Assembly (NCBI RefSeq): GCF_030814695.1
Contig: NZ_JAUSVL010000001.1
Coordinates: 5,554,227-5,618,226 of the forward strand
From: Oligosphaera ethanolica
Lineage (GTDB): Bacteria; Verrucomicrobiota; Lentisphaeria; Oligosphaerales; Oligosphaeraceae
Direction of reading: 5' to 3'
DNA: 64,000 bases
Both the position numbers and the translations under genes were made by a program. The notes beneath the pieces are model-generated. The model was given only the letters and a program-made list of their open reading frames with translations, did no database searches and had not been told where the DNA came from. Shown one piece after another: positions 55,370-63,524 of the stretch. Position 1 is the stretch's first letter, and the number at the start of each line of letters is the position of its first letter.

Positions 55370-56350
55370 CTACAGATTCGCGCCTTCGCGCCTTCGCGTG
55401 AGAAAAATCTTCCTCGCCTTCCTCTTCGCGCCTTCGCGCCTTCGCGTGAGAAAAATCTTCCTTGCCTTCCTCCCGGCGGCGTGACTTGACGCGCAGCGGC
55501 AAGACATGCCGCCATCTTCCCTGTCTTCTTCGCGCCTTCGCGCCTTCGCGTGAGAAAAAAAGAGGGCGGACACGCAGGTCCGCCCCTACACCGCGCCCCC
55601 GCGCCTTCGCGTGAGATAAAAATCTTCCTCCCGGCGGCGTGGCTTGACGCGCAGCGGCAAGACATGCCGCCATCTTCCCTGTCTTCTTCGCGCCTTCGCG
55701 CCTTCGCGTGAGATAAAAAAGAGGGCGGACACGCAGGTCCGCCCCTACACCGCGCCCTCGCGCCCTCGCGTGAGATAAAAATCTTCCTCCCGGCGGCGTG
55801 GCTTGACGCGCAGCGGCAAGACATGCCGCCATCTTCCCTGTCTTCTTCGCGCCTTCGCGCCTTCGCGTGAGAAAAATCTTCCTTGCCTTCTTCTTCGCGC
55901 CTTCGCGCCTTCGCGTGAGAAAAATCTTCCTTGCCTTCCTCCCGGCGGCGTGACTTGACGCGCAGCGGCAAGACATGCCGCCATCTTCCCTGTCTTCTTC
56001 GCGCCTTCGCGCCTTCGCGTGAGAAAAAAAGAGGGCGGACACGCAGGTCCGCCCCTACACCGCGCCCTCGCGCCTTCGCGTGAGATAAAAATCTTCCTCC
56101 CGGCGGCGTGACTTGACGCGCAGCGGCAAGACATGCCGCCATCTTCCCTGTCTTCTTCGCGCCTTCGCGCCTTCGCGTGAGAAAAAAAGAGGGCGGACAC
56201 GCAGGTCCGCCCCTACACCGCGCCCTCGCGCCTTCGCGTGAGATAAAAATCTTCCTCCCGGCGGCGTGGCTTGACGCGCAGCGGCAAGACATGCCGCCAT
56301 CTTCCCTGTCTTCTTCGCGCCTTCGCGCCTTCGCGTGAGAAAAATCTGCG
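55370..56350. repeat. Complex tandem array, six units of about 158 bp
   Basis: A marker segment (GACATGCCGCCATCTTCCCT) recurs at 55503, 55661, 55820, 55972, 56130 and 56288, i.e. every 152-159 bp. Each unit combines TTCGCGCCTTCGCGTGAGAAA motifs in one to three copies, a GC hairpin (GGGCGGAC / GTCCGCCC) and CTTCCTCCCGGCGGCGTG. Long minus-strand frames through it are by-products of the periodicity. No CRISPR-like unique spacers. The gap 55323-55369 holds a small hairpin only. Confidence 0.9.
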
Positions 56351-56455
56351 TCAATCTGCGGAATCTGCGGACAAAAAACACTCCCCATTGCGTGTTTGAG
56401 GTTGCAAACACCCGAAATGCGGATAGTTTAAAGCTTGTTCCATTACTGCTACCCT

Positions 56456-56532
56456 GCGCGCATAGTTCAGCTGGTTAGAACGCTATCTTCACACGGTAGA
56501 GGTCACAGGTTCGAATCCTGTTGCGCGCACCA
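56456..56532 (+). tRNA. tRNA-Val (anticodon CAC)
   Basis: Cloverleaf: acceptor GCGCGCA / TGCGCGC, D-stem GTTC / GAAC, anticodon stem CTATC / GGTAG around loop TTCACAC, T-stem ACAGG / CCTGT around TTCGAAT. The anticodon CAC reads GUG. CCA is encoded at 56530-56532. Confidence 0.95.
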
Positions 56533-56540
56533 GCCAATAT

Positions 56541-56578
56541 CCAAGAAGCCTCCCGGACTCCACCGGGAGGCTTCTTGG
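56541..56578 (+). terminator. Terminator of the tRNA-Val transcript
   Basis: A perfect 16-bp stem (CCAAGAAGCCTCCCGG / CCGGGAGGCTTCTTGG) with a 6-nt loop, 9 bp after the tRNA; only a weak TT follows. Confidence 0.8.
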
Positions 56579-56910
56579 TTCCACGCGCAAAGCCCCTTGT
56601 CCCACAGGCTTTTGCAACTCTCCGTCCTTCTCCGTTCGCCAACAGAGAAGGCCCTTTCCCGCCCCCCCCGGCCGCCTTTTCCGGCCCGCCCCGGCCAAAT
56701 TCTCCGCCAAGTAGAATCCCGGGACTCCGCTATGCGTGGCACATCCATAACCATATGGAGAAAAGATACTTCCAGAAACACATTTTTGCCGTTTCTGGCC
56801 ATTCTCCGTTTTGGCCATTCGCCGTGACCTCCGCGTTTTGTGCCCCGCGCCGCCAACGGCGAATCACCGCCCCCGCCATTCAGCCACAAAATCCCCCCGT
56901 CCCTCCCAAT

Positions 56911-57006
56911 CCCGCCATCGCCATTCGCAATCATCTGCCCAGCGAAACGCCATCCAACCACGCCGCAAATGGCCGCCGCCCCTCGCCGCTCAGGCAAAGG
57001 CGGACT
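56911..57006 (+). repeat. Family D intergenic repeat, copy 1
   Basis: Matches 63525-63615 closely (CCCGCCATCGCCATTCGCAA, then CTGCCCAGCGAAACGC, and AACCACGCCGCAAATGGCC). Non-coding. The rest of 56579-57069 shows no gene. Confidence 0.85.
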
Positions 57007-57069
57007 GCTGCAACAACGCCTTTCCGCCATCTCGCCCAAGCGCCTGGGTAAAGCCCCAGCCGCCGGCAA

Positions 57070-57165
57070 TTAGGCGACGGCATATCGCTCCGGCAGCCAC
57101 AGCATCAGCAGGTGGCCGGCCTCGTGACAAACGGTAATCGTGAGTTCAGCGATGGCGGTATGCCG
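57070..57165 (-). pseudogene. Remnant of a HEAGH-type metallopeptidase gene
   Basis: On the minus strand a stretch of about 30 codons reads TITVCHEAGHLLMLWLPER before a stop at 57070. The HEAGH zinc motif is typical of M41-like peptidases. Sequence upstream (57166-57411) in this frame overlaps the opposite-strand gene and shows no family resemblance, so only a fragment seems to remain. Confidence 0.4.
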
Positions 57166-57201
57166 TGGCGTTCCTTCATGGTAACTCGCAGGATTTATGT
57201 T

Positions 57202-57408
57202 ATGGTCCACGTTAACGAGCGTGATTGGCCGGAAGATGATCGCAAACTGCTGCGAAAATTTGACATTACCATGCTGAGCAGGTTTGCGGAGCTGAGACCA
57301 GCTGAATTTATTACGGAGGCGTTTGTAGCGCAGCAGACAAAGCCGCGATTGTCGAAGGAGCTTATTGAGCTTCTTGCAAAACTCCCACAAGCACAAATGA
57401 AAGGATGA
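57202..57408 (+). CDS. Small protein of unknown function (first of a pair)
   Basis: 68 residues from the ATG at 57202 (AGGA eight bases before). The sequence is charged and helical (NERDWPEDDRKLLRKFDITM; LSKELIELLAKLPQAQMKG) with no membrane segment. I do not recognise the family. It ends 4 bp before the next gene, so the two are probably co-translated. A toxin-antitoxin or phage-type pair is possible, but nothing in the sequence proves it. Confidence 0.55.
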   Translation: MVHVNERDWPEDDRKLLRKFDITMLSRFAELRPAEFITEAFVAQQTKPRLSKELIELLAKLPQAQMKG

Positions 57409-57412
57409 CAAG

Positions 57413-57673
57413 ATGATTTACGATGATCTCAAAGGAAACAAATGGCTTGACTGGCTTGAAGATGAAAGTGATGAACTGGGTTATCGTTATGTCCTTGCCG
57501 TTACCCCCGACGACATTCTTGAGGTGTTGGTTGACCAGGACATCGATGCTCGCCTCGGAAATTACTTTTTTTGCAACTTCAGCCGCGTCCCGGCTGAACG
57601 CTTTTGCCCCATTCGCGACCGCCTGATGAAGAAGCGCGGCCTGACTAAAAAACGCCTTAGATACGATGATTGA
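57413..57673 (+). CDS. Small protein of unknown function (second of a pair)
   Basis: 86 residues; AAGGA precedes the ATG. It has an acidic N-terminal half (YDDLKGNKWLDWLEDESDEL) and a basic C-terminus (RDRLMKKRGLTKKRLRY), with no membrane segment or Cys pair suggestive of zinc binding. Family not recognised. Good ribosome-binding site and tight linkage to the preceding gene support it being real. Confidence 0.65.
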   Translation: MIYDDLKGNKWLDWLEDESDELGYRYVLAVTPDDILEVLVDQDIDARLGNYFFCNFSRVPAERFCPIRDRLMKKRGLTKKRLRYDD

Positions 57674-57712
57674 AATAAACAAACAAGTTTTACGCCAAAG
57701 GGGGGCCAACCG

Positions 57713-57787
57713 ATGCCGAAAATGATGTGTCATCTGTTACTGCTGCTGTTTTTGCTGACGACGGCCTTGGTTGGGGTTGAGTCATAA
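57713..57787 (+). CDS. Very short hydrophobic peptide (24 residues)
   Basis: After a strong purine tract (AAAGGGGGGCC), an ATG opens MPKMMCHLLLLLFLLTTA and six more residues before TAA. It is a single hydrophobic helix. It could be a small membrane peptide or the surviving signal peptide of a gene cut off by the repeat that starts at about 57834. Confidence 0.35.
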   Translation: MPKMMCHLLLLLFLLTTALVGVES

Positions 57788-57833
57788 TTTTGTTCAACGA
57801 TTCGTTCTCGCTCTTCTGCCTCAAAACCTCTCC

Positions 57834-57905
57834 GCCAGTTCAACCAGCCCCACCCGTGCTGGTGCCACAACGCCCGCTGGCAGCGGCTTGAAGTCCCAGC
57901 CGCTG
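57834..57905. repeat. Direct repeat flanking the Mrr gene, left copy
   Basis: About 70 bp (GTGCTGGTGCCACAACGCCC, then GCTTGAAGTCCCAGCCG), roughly 80% identical to 59032-59103 on the other side of the HARE-HTH/Mrr gene. On the minus strand both copies read GWDFKPLPAG, then a short tail. Confidence 0.7.
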
Positions 57906-57915
57906 GCTGCGCATG

Positions 57916-58986
57916 TCAATCGTCGCCGAGGGGCACAACCTCCGAAGGAGCGGTCTCGTCGTCAAGCTCGAAGAGGTCAGAAGCAATGCGACGGACGCCG
58001 ATGTCGTGCTCCATAAGGAGTACCACGAGTTGTTCGCCGTTCATCAGGGCGATAGGCGTTTTGTCCGCTTGGGCGGCTTCCCTGGCAGCCCCGGGACTGA
58101 AATCGCTGGTGGTGATGATTAGGCCGTGTTCATGTGCGCCCAGGCTGCCCCGCACCTGCTGCACGACGGGGGCCTGGATGTTGTTTTTGAGTTTCCATTT
58201 CTTGACTTGGACGGCCATCTTGATGCGCACAACGTCTCCCACCACCAAGGTGCCCCGGACGTCAATGCCACCGTCTCCAGATAGTCTGGTTGCCTCAATC
58301 ATGTCGAAGCCCATTTCAGCCAACAGCTCAGCAACAAGCTCTTCAAACTCGCCGGGCGTCATCGCCATCAAGCGTTCTCGTAGCTTTTTGCGAATCTGCT
58401 CGTTGTGCTGCTCGATCTGAAAGGCCAACCCCTGCCGCATCCATTGGCTCAAGCCTACATAGCCACGCCCGTGCTGGACAAAGCGAGGACGCTCACCGCG
58501 CTTTTGCTGACGCTTGATATCGGTGATCAGCTGGGCGTACATGGTGGCTTCAGGCGTTTTGCCGCTGGACTGCAGCCAACCTCCAGCAATGGCCTTTTCG
58601 GTGATCACCCGATAATGCATTGGCTTTTTATTACCAAATTGTTCCAGAACCTTCTGGGCGCAAGTGGTGAAGGATAAGCCTGTCTTCACGACTGGGGGCG
58701 AAGGCTTTTTGCCGACCTTCACTGGGACAGGCTCATCTTTGGTCGCTGCAGTCGCCACACAAACAGGCTCACGAAGCGCAAAGGTCTGATGAGCGACCTT
58801 GACAAAGGGTGACTTGTCGCCGTTCTTCTTGATGTCGGAATAGAGTTGCGCGCTCACCGTGGCTTCGGGGGTCTTGCCACTGGGCTGCCAAAGACCGGCA
58901 GCGACGATTTGTTCCGTGATGGCTTTCGCGTGCAAGGATGATTGTGCTTTTCTGAGCACTTCAATGGCAGCGGTCTTTACAGACAT
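57916..58986 (-). CDS. Mrr-type restriction endonuclease with two HARE-HTH domains
   Basis: 356 residues from the ATG at 58986, after GGGAGA. Two HARE-HTH (HB1/ASXL) winged-helix domains: about 4-70 (LHAKAITEQIVAAGLWQPSG) and about 108-180 (MHYRVITEKAIAGGWLQSSG). A PD-(D/E)xK Mrr catalytic domain follows (about 210-330), with FEELVAELLAEMGF, GDGGIDVRG and the QVKKWK core. Mrr enzymes cut foreign, usually methylated, DNA (type IV restriction); HARE domains are thought to sense DNA modification. It is a solitary defence gene with no methyltransferase nearby, bracketed by direct repeats. Confidence 0.92.
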   Translation of the reverse strand: MSVKTAAIEVLRKAQSSLHAKAITEQIVAAGLWQPSGKTPEATVSAQLYSDIKKNGDKSPFVKVAHQTFALREPVCVATAATKDEPVPVKVGKKPSPPVVKTGLSFTTCAQKVLEQFGNKKPMHYRVITEKAIAGGWLQSSGKTPEATMYAQLITDIKRQQKRGERPRFVQHGRGYVGLSQWMRQGLAFQIEQHNEQIRKKLRERLMAMTPGEFEELVAELLAEMGFDMIEATRLSGDGGIDVRGTLVVGDVVRIKMAVQVKKWKLKNNIQAPVVQQVRGSLGAHEHGLIITTSDFSPGAAREAAQADKTPIALMNGEQLVVLLMEHDIGVRRIASDLFELDDETAPSEVVPLGDD

Positions 58987-59031
58987 GTACCTATTCTCCC
59001 ACTATTGCCTATCTGCCCCTTCACCGTTTCC

Positions 59032-59103
59032 GCCATCTCCTCCAGCCCCATCCTTGCTGGTGCCACAAAGCCCGCTGGAAGCGGTTTGAAGTCCCAGCCG
59101 ATG
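59032..59103. repeat. Direct repeat flanking the Mrr gene, right copy
   Basis: Counterpart of 57834-57905. In the minus frame it reads GWDFKPLPAGFVAPARMGLE, which looks like the C-terminal tail of a larger protein whose body is missing. The two tails may mark repeated insertion at the same kind of site. Confidence 0.7.
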
Positions 59104-59205
59104 AAACCGCCCGCGCGGCATGCGCCAGCGGAAAGTACGGGCCACAGCGCGGCACACAAGGTCTGATTTCGGTGGTCGCTTCAAGGGCAATGCCGTTTTT
59201 CGCGT

Positions 59206-59376
59206 TCAGAACAGATAAATCAACAATCGAATCAACAGAAAAACAAGAATTCCTTGGGCAAGAATGAACAGGATGAGTTTTGGTTTGGATTTTGTTCCGG
59301 CCGGCCTGCAATCTGCCATGACTGCCGCCAAGGCATGCAAGCCGATATACAGGAAAATGAGGACAAGGAATAACAT
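59206..59376 (-). CDS. Small two-helix membrane protein (56 residues)
   Basis: The ATG at 59376 (TAAGG upstream) opens a 56-codon frame ending at TGA 59206-59208. It encodes two hydrophobic helices (MLFLVLIFLYIGLHALAAVM and LILFILAQGILVFLLIRLL) joined by a short polar, basic loop (DCRPAGTKSKPK). No family recognised. Compact, intact and well initiated, so probably real. It lies between the Mrr and ankyrin genes, all on the minus strand; a holin-like or effector role is possible but unproven. Confidence 0.65.
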   Translation of the reverse strand: MLFLVLIFLYIGLHALAAVMADCRPAGTKSKPKLILFILAQGILVFLLIRLLIYLF

Positions 59377-59498
59377 CGCGGAAGCCTTATGCTCACATTA
59401 TGTATACTTGCTCCTGCAGGGGAAGATACTCTCAAGCCTTAAGTAGCCTGGGAGACTGCGGCATGCTGTGGCAGGGCGTCTCGTTATACAATACTGGT

Positions 59499-60320
59499 TC
59501 ATTCAGGATAATCGACCGCCCCCTGACCCCGAAGATAATAAAGAATTTCATGCGTTACCCCATCACCGATGTCGGCATCTAATTCGTCATAGCGGGAATA
59601 CAGGGCACGCAGCATCGACACTCCCTGGTCATTTTTTACGTTAACATTTGCTCCATGCTCACACAAGTATTGCACTTTGTCATCTTGGCCACTGTTAGCA
59701 GCGTAAAACAATGCTGGGTACCCCCCCTTCTTTCGCGCATTGACATCGACATGGCAAACTTCAACGAGATATTCCATGATATCCATATCCGCAAGATGGG
59801 CATCGGACGCAGTGATGAGGGCGGTTGAATCACCATTTTCCATTGCTTCCGGATTGCATTGACACGTTTCAATGAAGTATCGGACAGTGGGGAGATCACC
59901 ATCATATATCGCGCCATGAAGCGGAATATTCCCCCGGCAATCTTTGGCATTGGGGTCACAGTGACACTCTTCAACCAGGTAACGCACGCCTTCCAGCCAA
60001 CCATTATCCGCAGCAATATGCAAGGTAGAACTGCCGTCAGCATTAAATAAGTTTGCGTTGAAGTGGCAGGATTCAATGCAAAAACGTAGAAAATCCATTT
60101 TGCATCGACAAAAGATGTGCCAAAAAATTGCCAGTTGTAAAGATTCTGAATAATCTGTATCCATCCATGAATACAGTTTCTTCGCCTGTTTCAGATCGCC
60201 ATAATCAATGGCTTTCTTCCACAAAATCAGCTGCTGCAGTTCAGAAGGTGATAAATTCTTGGGTATGAAGAAGTCTTCCACGTCGCTTTCCGACTGAATC
60301 GTTATGTAACTTCTTGCCAT
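59499..60320 (-). CDS. Ankyrin-repeat protein
   Basis: 273 residues from the ATG at 60320, after GGGGG. Five or so ankyrin repeats cover about 90-250 (SSTLHIAADNGWLEGVRYLV; GNIPLHGAIYDGDLPTVRYF; YPALFYAANSGQDDKVQYLC). Repeated C-H-x-x-x-N loops (CHFNAN, CHCDPN, CHVDVN) resemble the style of eukaryotic-like and amoeba-associated ankyrin proteins. There is no signal peptide. It is visibly AT-richer than its neighbours, suggesting transfer. Likely a protein-protein interaction module; partner unknown. Confidence 0.9.
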   Translation of the reverse strand: MARSYITIQSESDVEDFFIPKNLSPSELQQLILWKKAIDYGDLKQAKKLYSWMDTDYSESLQLAIFWHIFCRCKMDFLRFCIESCHFNANLFNADGSSTLHIAADNGWLEGVRYLVEECHCDPNAKDCRGNIPLHGAIYDGDLPTVRYFIETCQCNPEAMENGDSTALITASDAHLADMDIMEYLVEVCHVDVNARKKGGYPALFYAANSGQDDKVQYLCEHGANVNVKNDQGVSMLRALYSRYDELDADIGDGVTHEILYYLRGQGAVDYPE

Positions 60321-60357
60321 CTGTTGCCCCCGTAGCGATGAAAGGCCAGCCCGTTTT

Positions 60358-60540
60358 TTAGTCCCAATAGCTAACGTCTATAGTCTTCGGGCCAGGACAA
60401 CCGCATTTCTCGCATCTCCATGGCTTTTTTGCATGATTCCTGTATTGAACAGGCCGTAAAATATTATGGCATTTTGTGCAGAAATACCTTGGCGTATAAG
60501 CAAGATTTTTTGAGATGATCGAAAAATTCAGATAATTGTC
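60358..60540 (-). pseudogene. Zinc-ribbon protein remnant lacking its start
   Basis: The stop-to-stop minus frame contains two Cys pairs (YFCTKCHNIL and WRCEKCGCPGP) and ends SYWD. No ATG, GTG or TTG in a credible position precedes it; the frame meets a stop at 60541-60543, just before a family A repeat begins. Its 5' end seems to have been replaced. Confidence 0.5.
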
Positions 60541-60557
60541 CTACGCATGGCAGATAT

Positions 60558-60711
60558 GGCCCGAATCGCGAACAAATCACATCATCTGATCGGCCAAGTT
60601 CGGCCCGGAGGGCCGTACCATGCATATCCCCGGGTGAGGTGCCCGAAGGGCGCCGCAACCCGGGGTAGGACAACAACATAGGATTGCGCCTGGAGGGCGC
60701 CACATTGACTT
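60558..60711 (+). repeat. Family A palindromic repeat, copy 5 (partial)
   Basis: Keeps the GGCCCGGAGGGCC, CCCCGGGTGAGG ... CAACCCGGGG and GCGCCTGGAGGGCGCC hairpins but lacks the first half of the unit. It is followed at 60712-60840 by a 17-bp palindrome (CTCTCGCGTGCGCGCAT / ATGCGCGCACGCGAGAG) and no gene. Confidence 0.85.
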
Positions 60712-60840
60712 AGCACGAGGTCATCCGAAAAGCCCTCTCGCGTGCGCGCATTATGCGCGCACGCGAGAGACAAATCAAAAAAAAGTGCCACATTATGCTG
60801 AACGCGATCGAATTCCGCGAAGAAAGGTCGCACAAACATA

Positions 60841-62376
60841 ATGGGGCACGCCATGGAATGTATTTTTCTCTTTCCAAATTACCAGTTGTTTTCGACCACT
60901 CCCGACAGCGACTTGGCTGATTTCGCTGCGGAGATGCTGGCTTTCATCGACCGCCATGGCGAGTTGCTGCCGCTGATTGACGCCGACCTGGATGCCTACG
61001 GTTTGCGGAAGAAGGCCCAGCGTGCGCGCCAGCGGCAAGCGGCACGGGCAGTCTTGCCAGCCTTGCCGGCCTTGCTGAGTAACATCCCCGAGGCGGAGCC
61101 CAGCGTCGCCCCCCGTACCCTTGAGACTGGTCGCCCCAGAATGCCGGCATTGGTCGTCTTTCTCTTTCTGCTCATGCGCGGCCGCTACGGTTCGGTCAGC
61201 GACCAGGACGCCTGCGAGCGCTTCTGCGAGTACAAGACGATCGAGGCCGTGCTGTCGCCTCGCGGTCTTCGCCTGCCATCGCGTCAGGCGCTGGTCGACA
61301 ACCTCAACGCCGTGACCAACGCGACGCGGCAGGCCATACTGGATGCCCAGCTCCAGGACTGCCTGACCGAGGAGCTTGACGACTTCAAGGAAATCTGCGT
61401 TGACAGCACGGCGGTGTGCGCCAACTCGGCGTTTCCCAATGACGCCAGCTTGGCCGCTCGCAGCCTGCAGCGAGCCTTCATCGAGCTTTGGACCTTGCGG
61501 GAGCAGGGAGTGGTCACGTTCACCGATGGCTGGATGCCAAGCTGGAAAGACACGATTGTCTGCCTGGCGCGTGACATCAACATGGCCCGCGGCAAGAAGG
61601 CTCCGAGCAAAAGACGGAAGTTGTATCGCAAGATGCTTGACACGATGGACAAGGCCATGGCACCCATGAAAGAGCTCTACAAGACCTTGTTCGCAGAAGA
61701 CGCGGCCCGGCTGGCTCCGCAGCTTCAGGCCAAGCGGGAGCGACACCTGCTCGATGGCGTACAGGCCCTCGTCAACGCCTGGAAGGCCGGCAATCAAATC
61801 CGGCGCCGGGTGTTCAATCACGAGGCCGTGCCCATGGACGAGAAGTTGCTCAGCCTGGCCGACGCCGACGCGGCCCTGATCATCAAAGGCGACCGCGAAA
61901 CCGTACTTGGCTACCGTCCCGGTCTGGCCCGCAGCCGCGCGGGCTTCATCGTCGACCTGGCGCTGGACAAGGGCAATACCGCCGACAGCGGCGTGCTGGT
62001 CAAGACGATCGAAGCCGTCACCGGCCGCGTGGGCGACGTGCCGGAAAAGGTCACCACGGACGATGGCTACGCCTCGCAGAAAAACCGCGAGGCAGCGCTC
62101 AAACTGGGCGTCAAGCTGATCACCTTCTCCGGCGCCAAGGGCAAGAAGATCACCCCGGCCGGGGAATGGGACAGCGCCGAGGCCATTGAGCAACGCGCGC
62201 GACGCTCCGCCGTGGAGTCCCTCATGGCGGTCATGAAGGATGGCTACTTCTTCGCCAGAATGCGGGGATATGGGCTGGGCGAACGCTTACGGGACAACAT
62301 CAGTCCGCCTCCAGACCCGACAGGACGGCCAGCGCCCGGGACAGCACCGACGGATCGAAGCCGGCTTTCAGACTGA
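60841..62376 (+). CDS. DDE transposase (ISNCY/IS5-like), C-terminus altered
   Basis: 511 codons as read. Catalytic acids are seen in EICVDSTAVCANS (D), VTTDDGYASQKN (D) and RRSAVESLMAVMKDGY (E), with helices before and between. The family is not certain; the length and spacing resemble ISNCY/IS5-type enzymes. True similarity appears to end near 62269: the last 30 or so residues are read antisense through an IS66 fragment, so the enzyme is probably truncated. The start at 60841 (AAAGG upstream) or 60853 cannot be decided. Confidence 0.75.
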   Translation: MGHAMECIFLFPNYQLFSTTPDSDLADFAAEMLAFIDRHGELLPLIDADLDAYGLRKKAQRARQRQAARAVLPALPALLSNIPEAEPSVAPRTLETGRPRMPALVVFLFLLMRGRYGSVSDQDACERFCEYKTIEAVLSPRGLRLPSRQALVDNLNAVTNATRQAILDAQLQDCLTEELDDFKEICVDSTAVCANSAFPNDASLAARSLQRAFIELWTLREQGVVTFTDGWMPSWKDTIVCLARDINMARGKKAPSKRRKLYRKMLDTMDKAMAPMKELYKTLFAEDAARLAPQLQAKRERHLLDGVQALVNAWKAGNQIRRRVFNHEAVPMDEKLLSLADADAALIIKGDRETVLGYRPGLARSRAGFIVDLALDKGNTADSGVLVKTIEAVTGRVGDVPEKVTTDDGYASQKNREAALKLGVKLITFSGAKGKKITPAGEWDSAEAIEQRARRSAVESLMAVMKDGYFFARMRGYGLGERLRDNISPPPDPTGRPAPGTAPTDRSRLSD

Positions 62377-62726
62377 TCCGACAACGTCCGCACTCAATGG
62401 CCACGCCGCTGTCCGCGACCTGCCGCGGCGGCTCGGATAGCTCCACGAGCGAAAAAGTCGGGGCAGGCGCATCCGGGACGGACAAGCTGGCGGCGCCGTC
62501 AATCGTGGCCAGGCGGCGACGCCAGTACACCGCCTGATGATAGTTGAGCCCCTTGTCACGACAATAGCGACTCAAAGGCATTCCGGACGACGAATGGGCG
62601 GACAAGGCGTCACGCCAAGCAGTTTCACGGTCGGTCATTGGGCAGTCTCCTCTGTTGGTTTCAGGACTGCCAATTAACCTAAACGCATCAGAATTTCCTG
62701 CTTAATGGGCTGGGCGAGCGCTTACT
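62292..62726 (-). mobile_element. IS66-family element fragment (left end, tnpA, start of tnpB)
   Basis: Begins at 62726 with GTAAGCGCTCGCC, the GTAA terminus typical of IS66. It contains tnpA and then ATGTTGTCC, the first codons of tnpB, before breaking off at 62291/62292 into a second GTAAGCG-type end. Confidence 0.75.
62300..62638 (-). CDS. IS66 accessory protein TnpA (helix-turn-helix)
   Basis: 112 residues after GGAG. The N-terminal HTH (RDALSAHSSSGMPLSRYCRD, then KGLNYHQAVYWRRRL) is the standard IS66 TnpA pattern. It needs TnpB and the TnpC transposase to act, and neither is intact here. Its stop overlaps the ATG of the broken tnpB (TGATG). Confidence 0.88.
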   Translation of the reverse strand: MTDRETAWRDALSAHSSSGMPLSRYCRDKGLNYHQAVYWRRRLATIDGAASLSVPDAPAPTFSLVELSEPPRQVADSGVAIECGRCRISLKAGFDPSVLSRALAVLSGLEAD

Positions 62727-63266
62727 CAGCAGGGCCGTATCCAGCACATTGCCATCCCGGCGCACCTTTTCGTAGCGGGCGTCAACCAGAAGGACTTCTA
62801 CCGGTTCGGACAACGGGCATTCCCGCCAGGCGGTCAGGGTCGCATCCAACGTCGCCGTGGCTTTGCTGACCTGGGATGCACTGACCTCCAGACCACACAT
62901 TTTCTCCAATATCGCGGTGACGTTCCTGGTTGCGACGCCCTGCACGTACATCTCAGCCATGGCCACCGTCAGGGCTCGCTCACTGCGGAGTCCGCGTTCC
63001 AGGCAGGAGGGATAAAAATCAGAATCCCGCGTCTGAGGGACATCCAGAGCGATGCTGCCAACTCTGGTATGAACCGTCTTGTTTTTGTAGCCATTGGCGT
63101 AGCCGACACGTTCGGCTGAACGCTGATAGCTGGAGGCGTGAAGGTGGTTCTCGCGTTCGAGTCTCATGGCCTCGTTGAGCATGACGCGAAGCGATTCGGC
63201 AATGCCGTCGAGTCCGTGCTCCAAAATGGATTGCAGAATGGAATTTTCAGTGGTACATTCAGACAT
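62727..63266 (-). pseudogene. IS256-family transposase, truncated by IS66
   Basis: About 180 codons from the ATG at 63266 (AAGGA upstream). It shows IS256 mutator-type features: ERENHLHASSYQRSAERVGY, ANGYKNKTVHTRVGSIALDV, MYVQGVATRNVTAILEKM, and the first catalytic Asp in VLLVDARYEKVR. The family frame breaks after DTALL at 62727, where the IS66 end begins; the remaining two thirds are absent. Confidence 0.9.
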
Positions 63267-63360
63267 TGTGGTAAGTCCTTTCCGAGACGTGTTTGTTGGT
63301 AGCTTAGACGACTCGGGAAACTTACCACTTTTTTTTGCCCAGGCAAGCCGGTCAGGCACT

Positions 63361-63413
63361 GGTGGCGACCCGACTCCGACGAGATGGTGTCCCATTCTCG
63401 TCGGGTCGCCACA
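63361..63413. repeat. Stem-loop upstream of the IS256 remnant
   Basis: Imperfect inverted repeat GTGGCGACCCGA ... CGACGAGA / TCTCGTCG ... GGTCGCCAC. It may be part of the IS256 end or its terminator. Confidence 0.6.
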
Positions 63414-63524
63414 GGCGCACCATGGCCTGCATGAGCGTCAAAAGGCGTTACGCGCGACCAGTCGCCTGAAGAGCGACCGTTCCGCGTATTTACAGAAAAT
63501 CACGCACACTCCCCCCCGCCCAGT

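Noticed and set aside
55370-56350. Possible CRISPR array
   Set aside because: Units are about 158 bp with no short constant repeat plus unique spacers, and no cas gene is present.
55338-56411. Minus-strand frames rich in KARRREE
   Set aside because: Produced by the 158-bp tandem array; all frames repeat the same short phrases and there is no ribosome-binding site.
56489-57069. Frames overlapping tRNA-Val (109 and 188 codons, minus)
   Set aside because: They read through the tRNA and terminator in antisense (ATGFEPVT, QQDSNL endings are well-known spurious tRNA translations).
60793-62193. 466-codon minus-strand frame
   Set aside because: Antisense to the DDE transposase, whose three catalytic motifs are on the plus strand.
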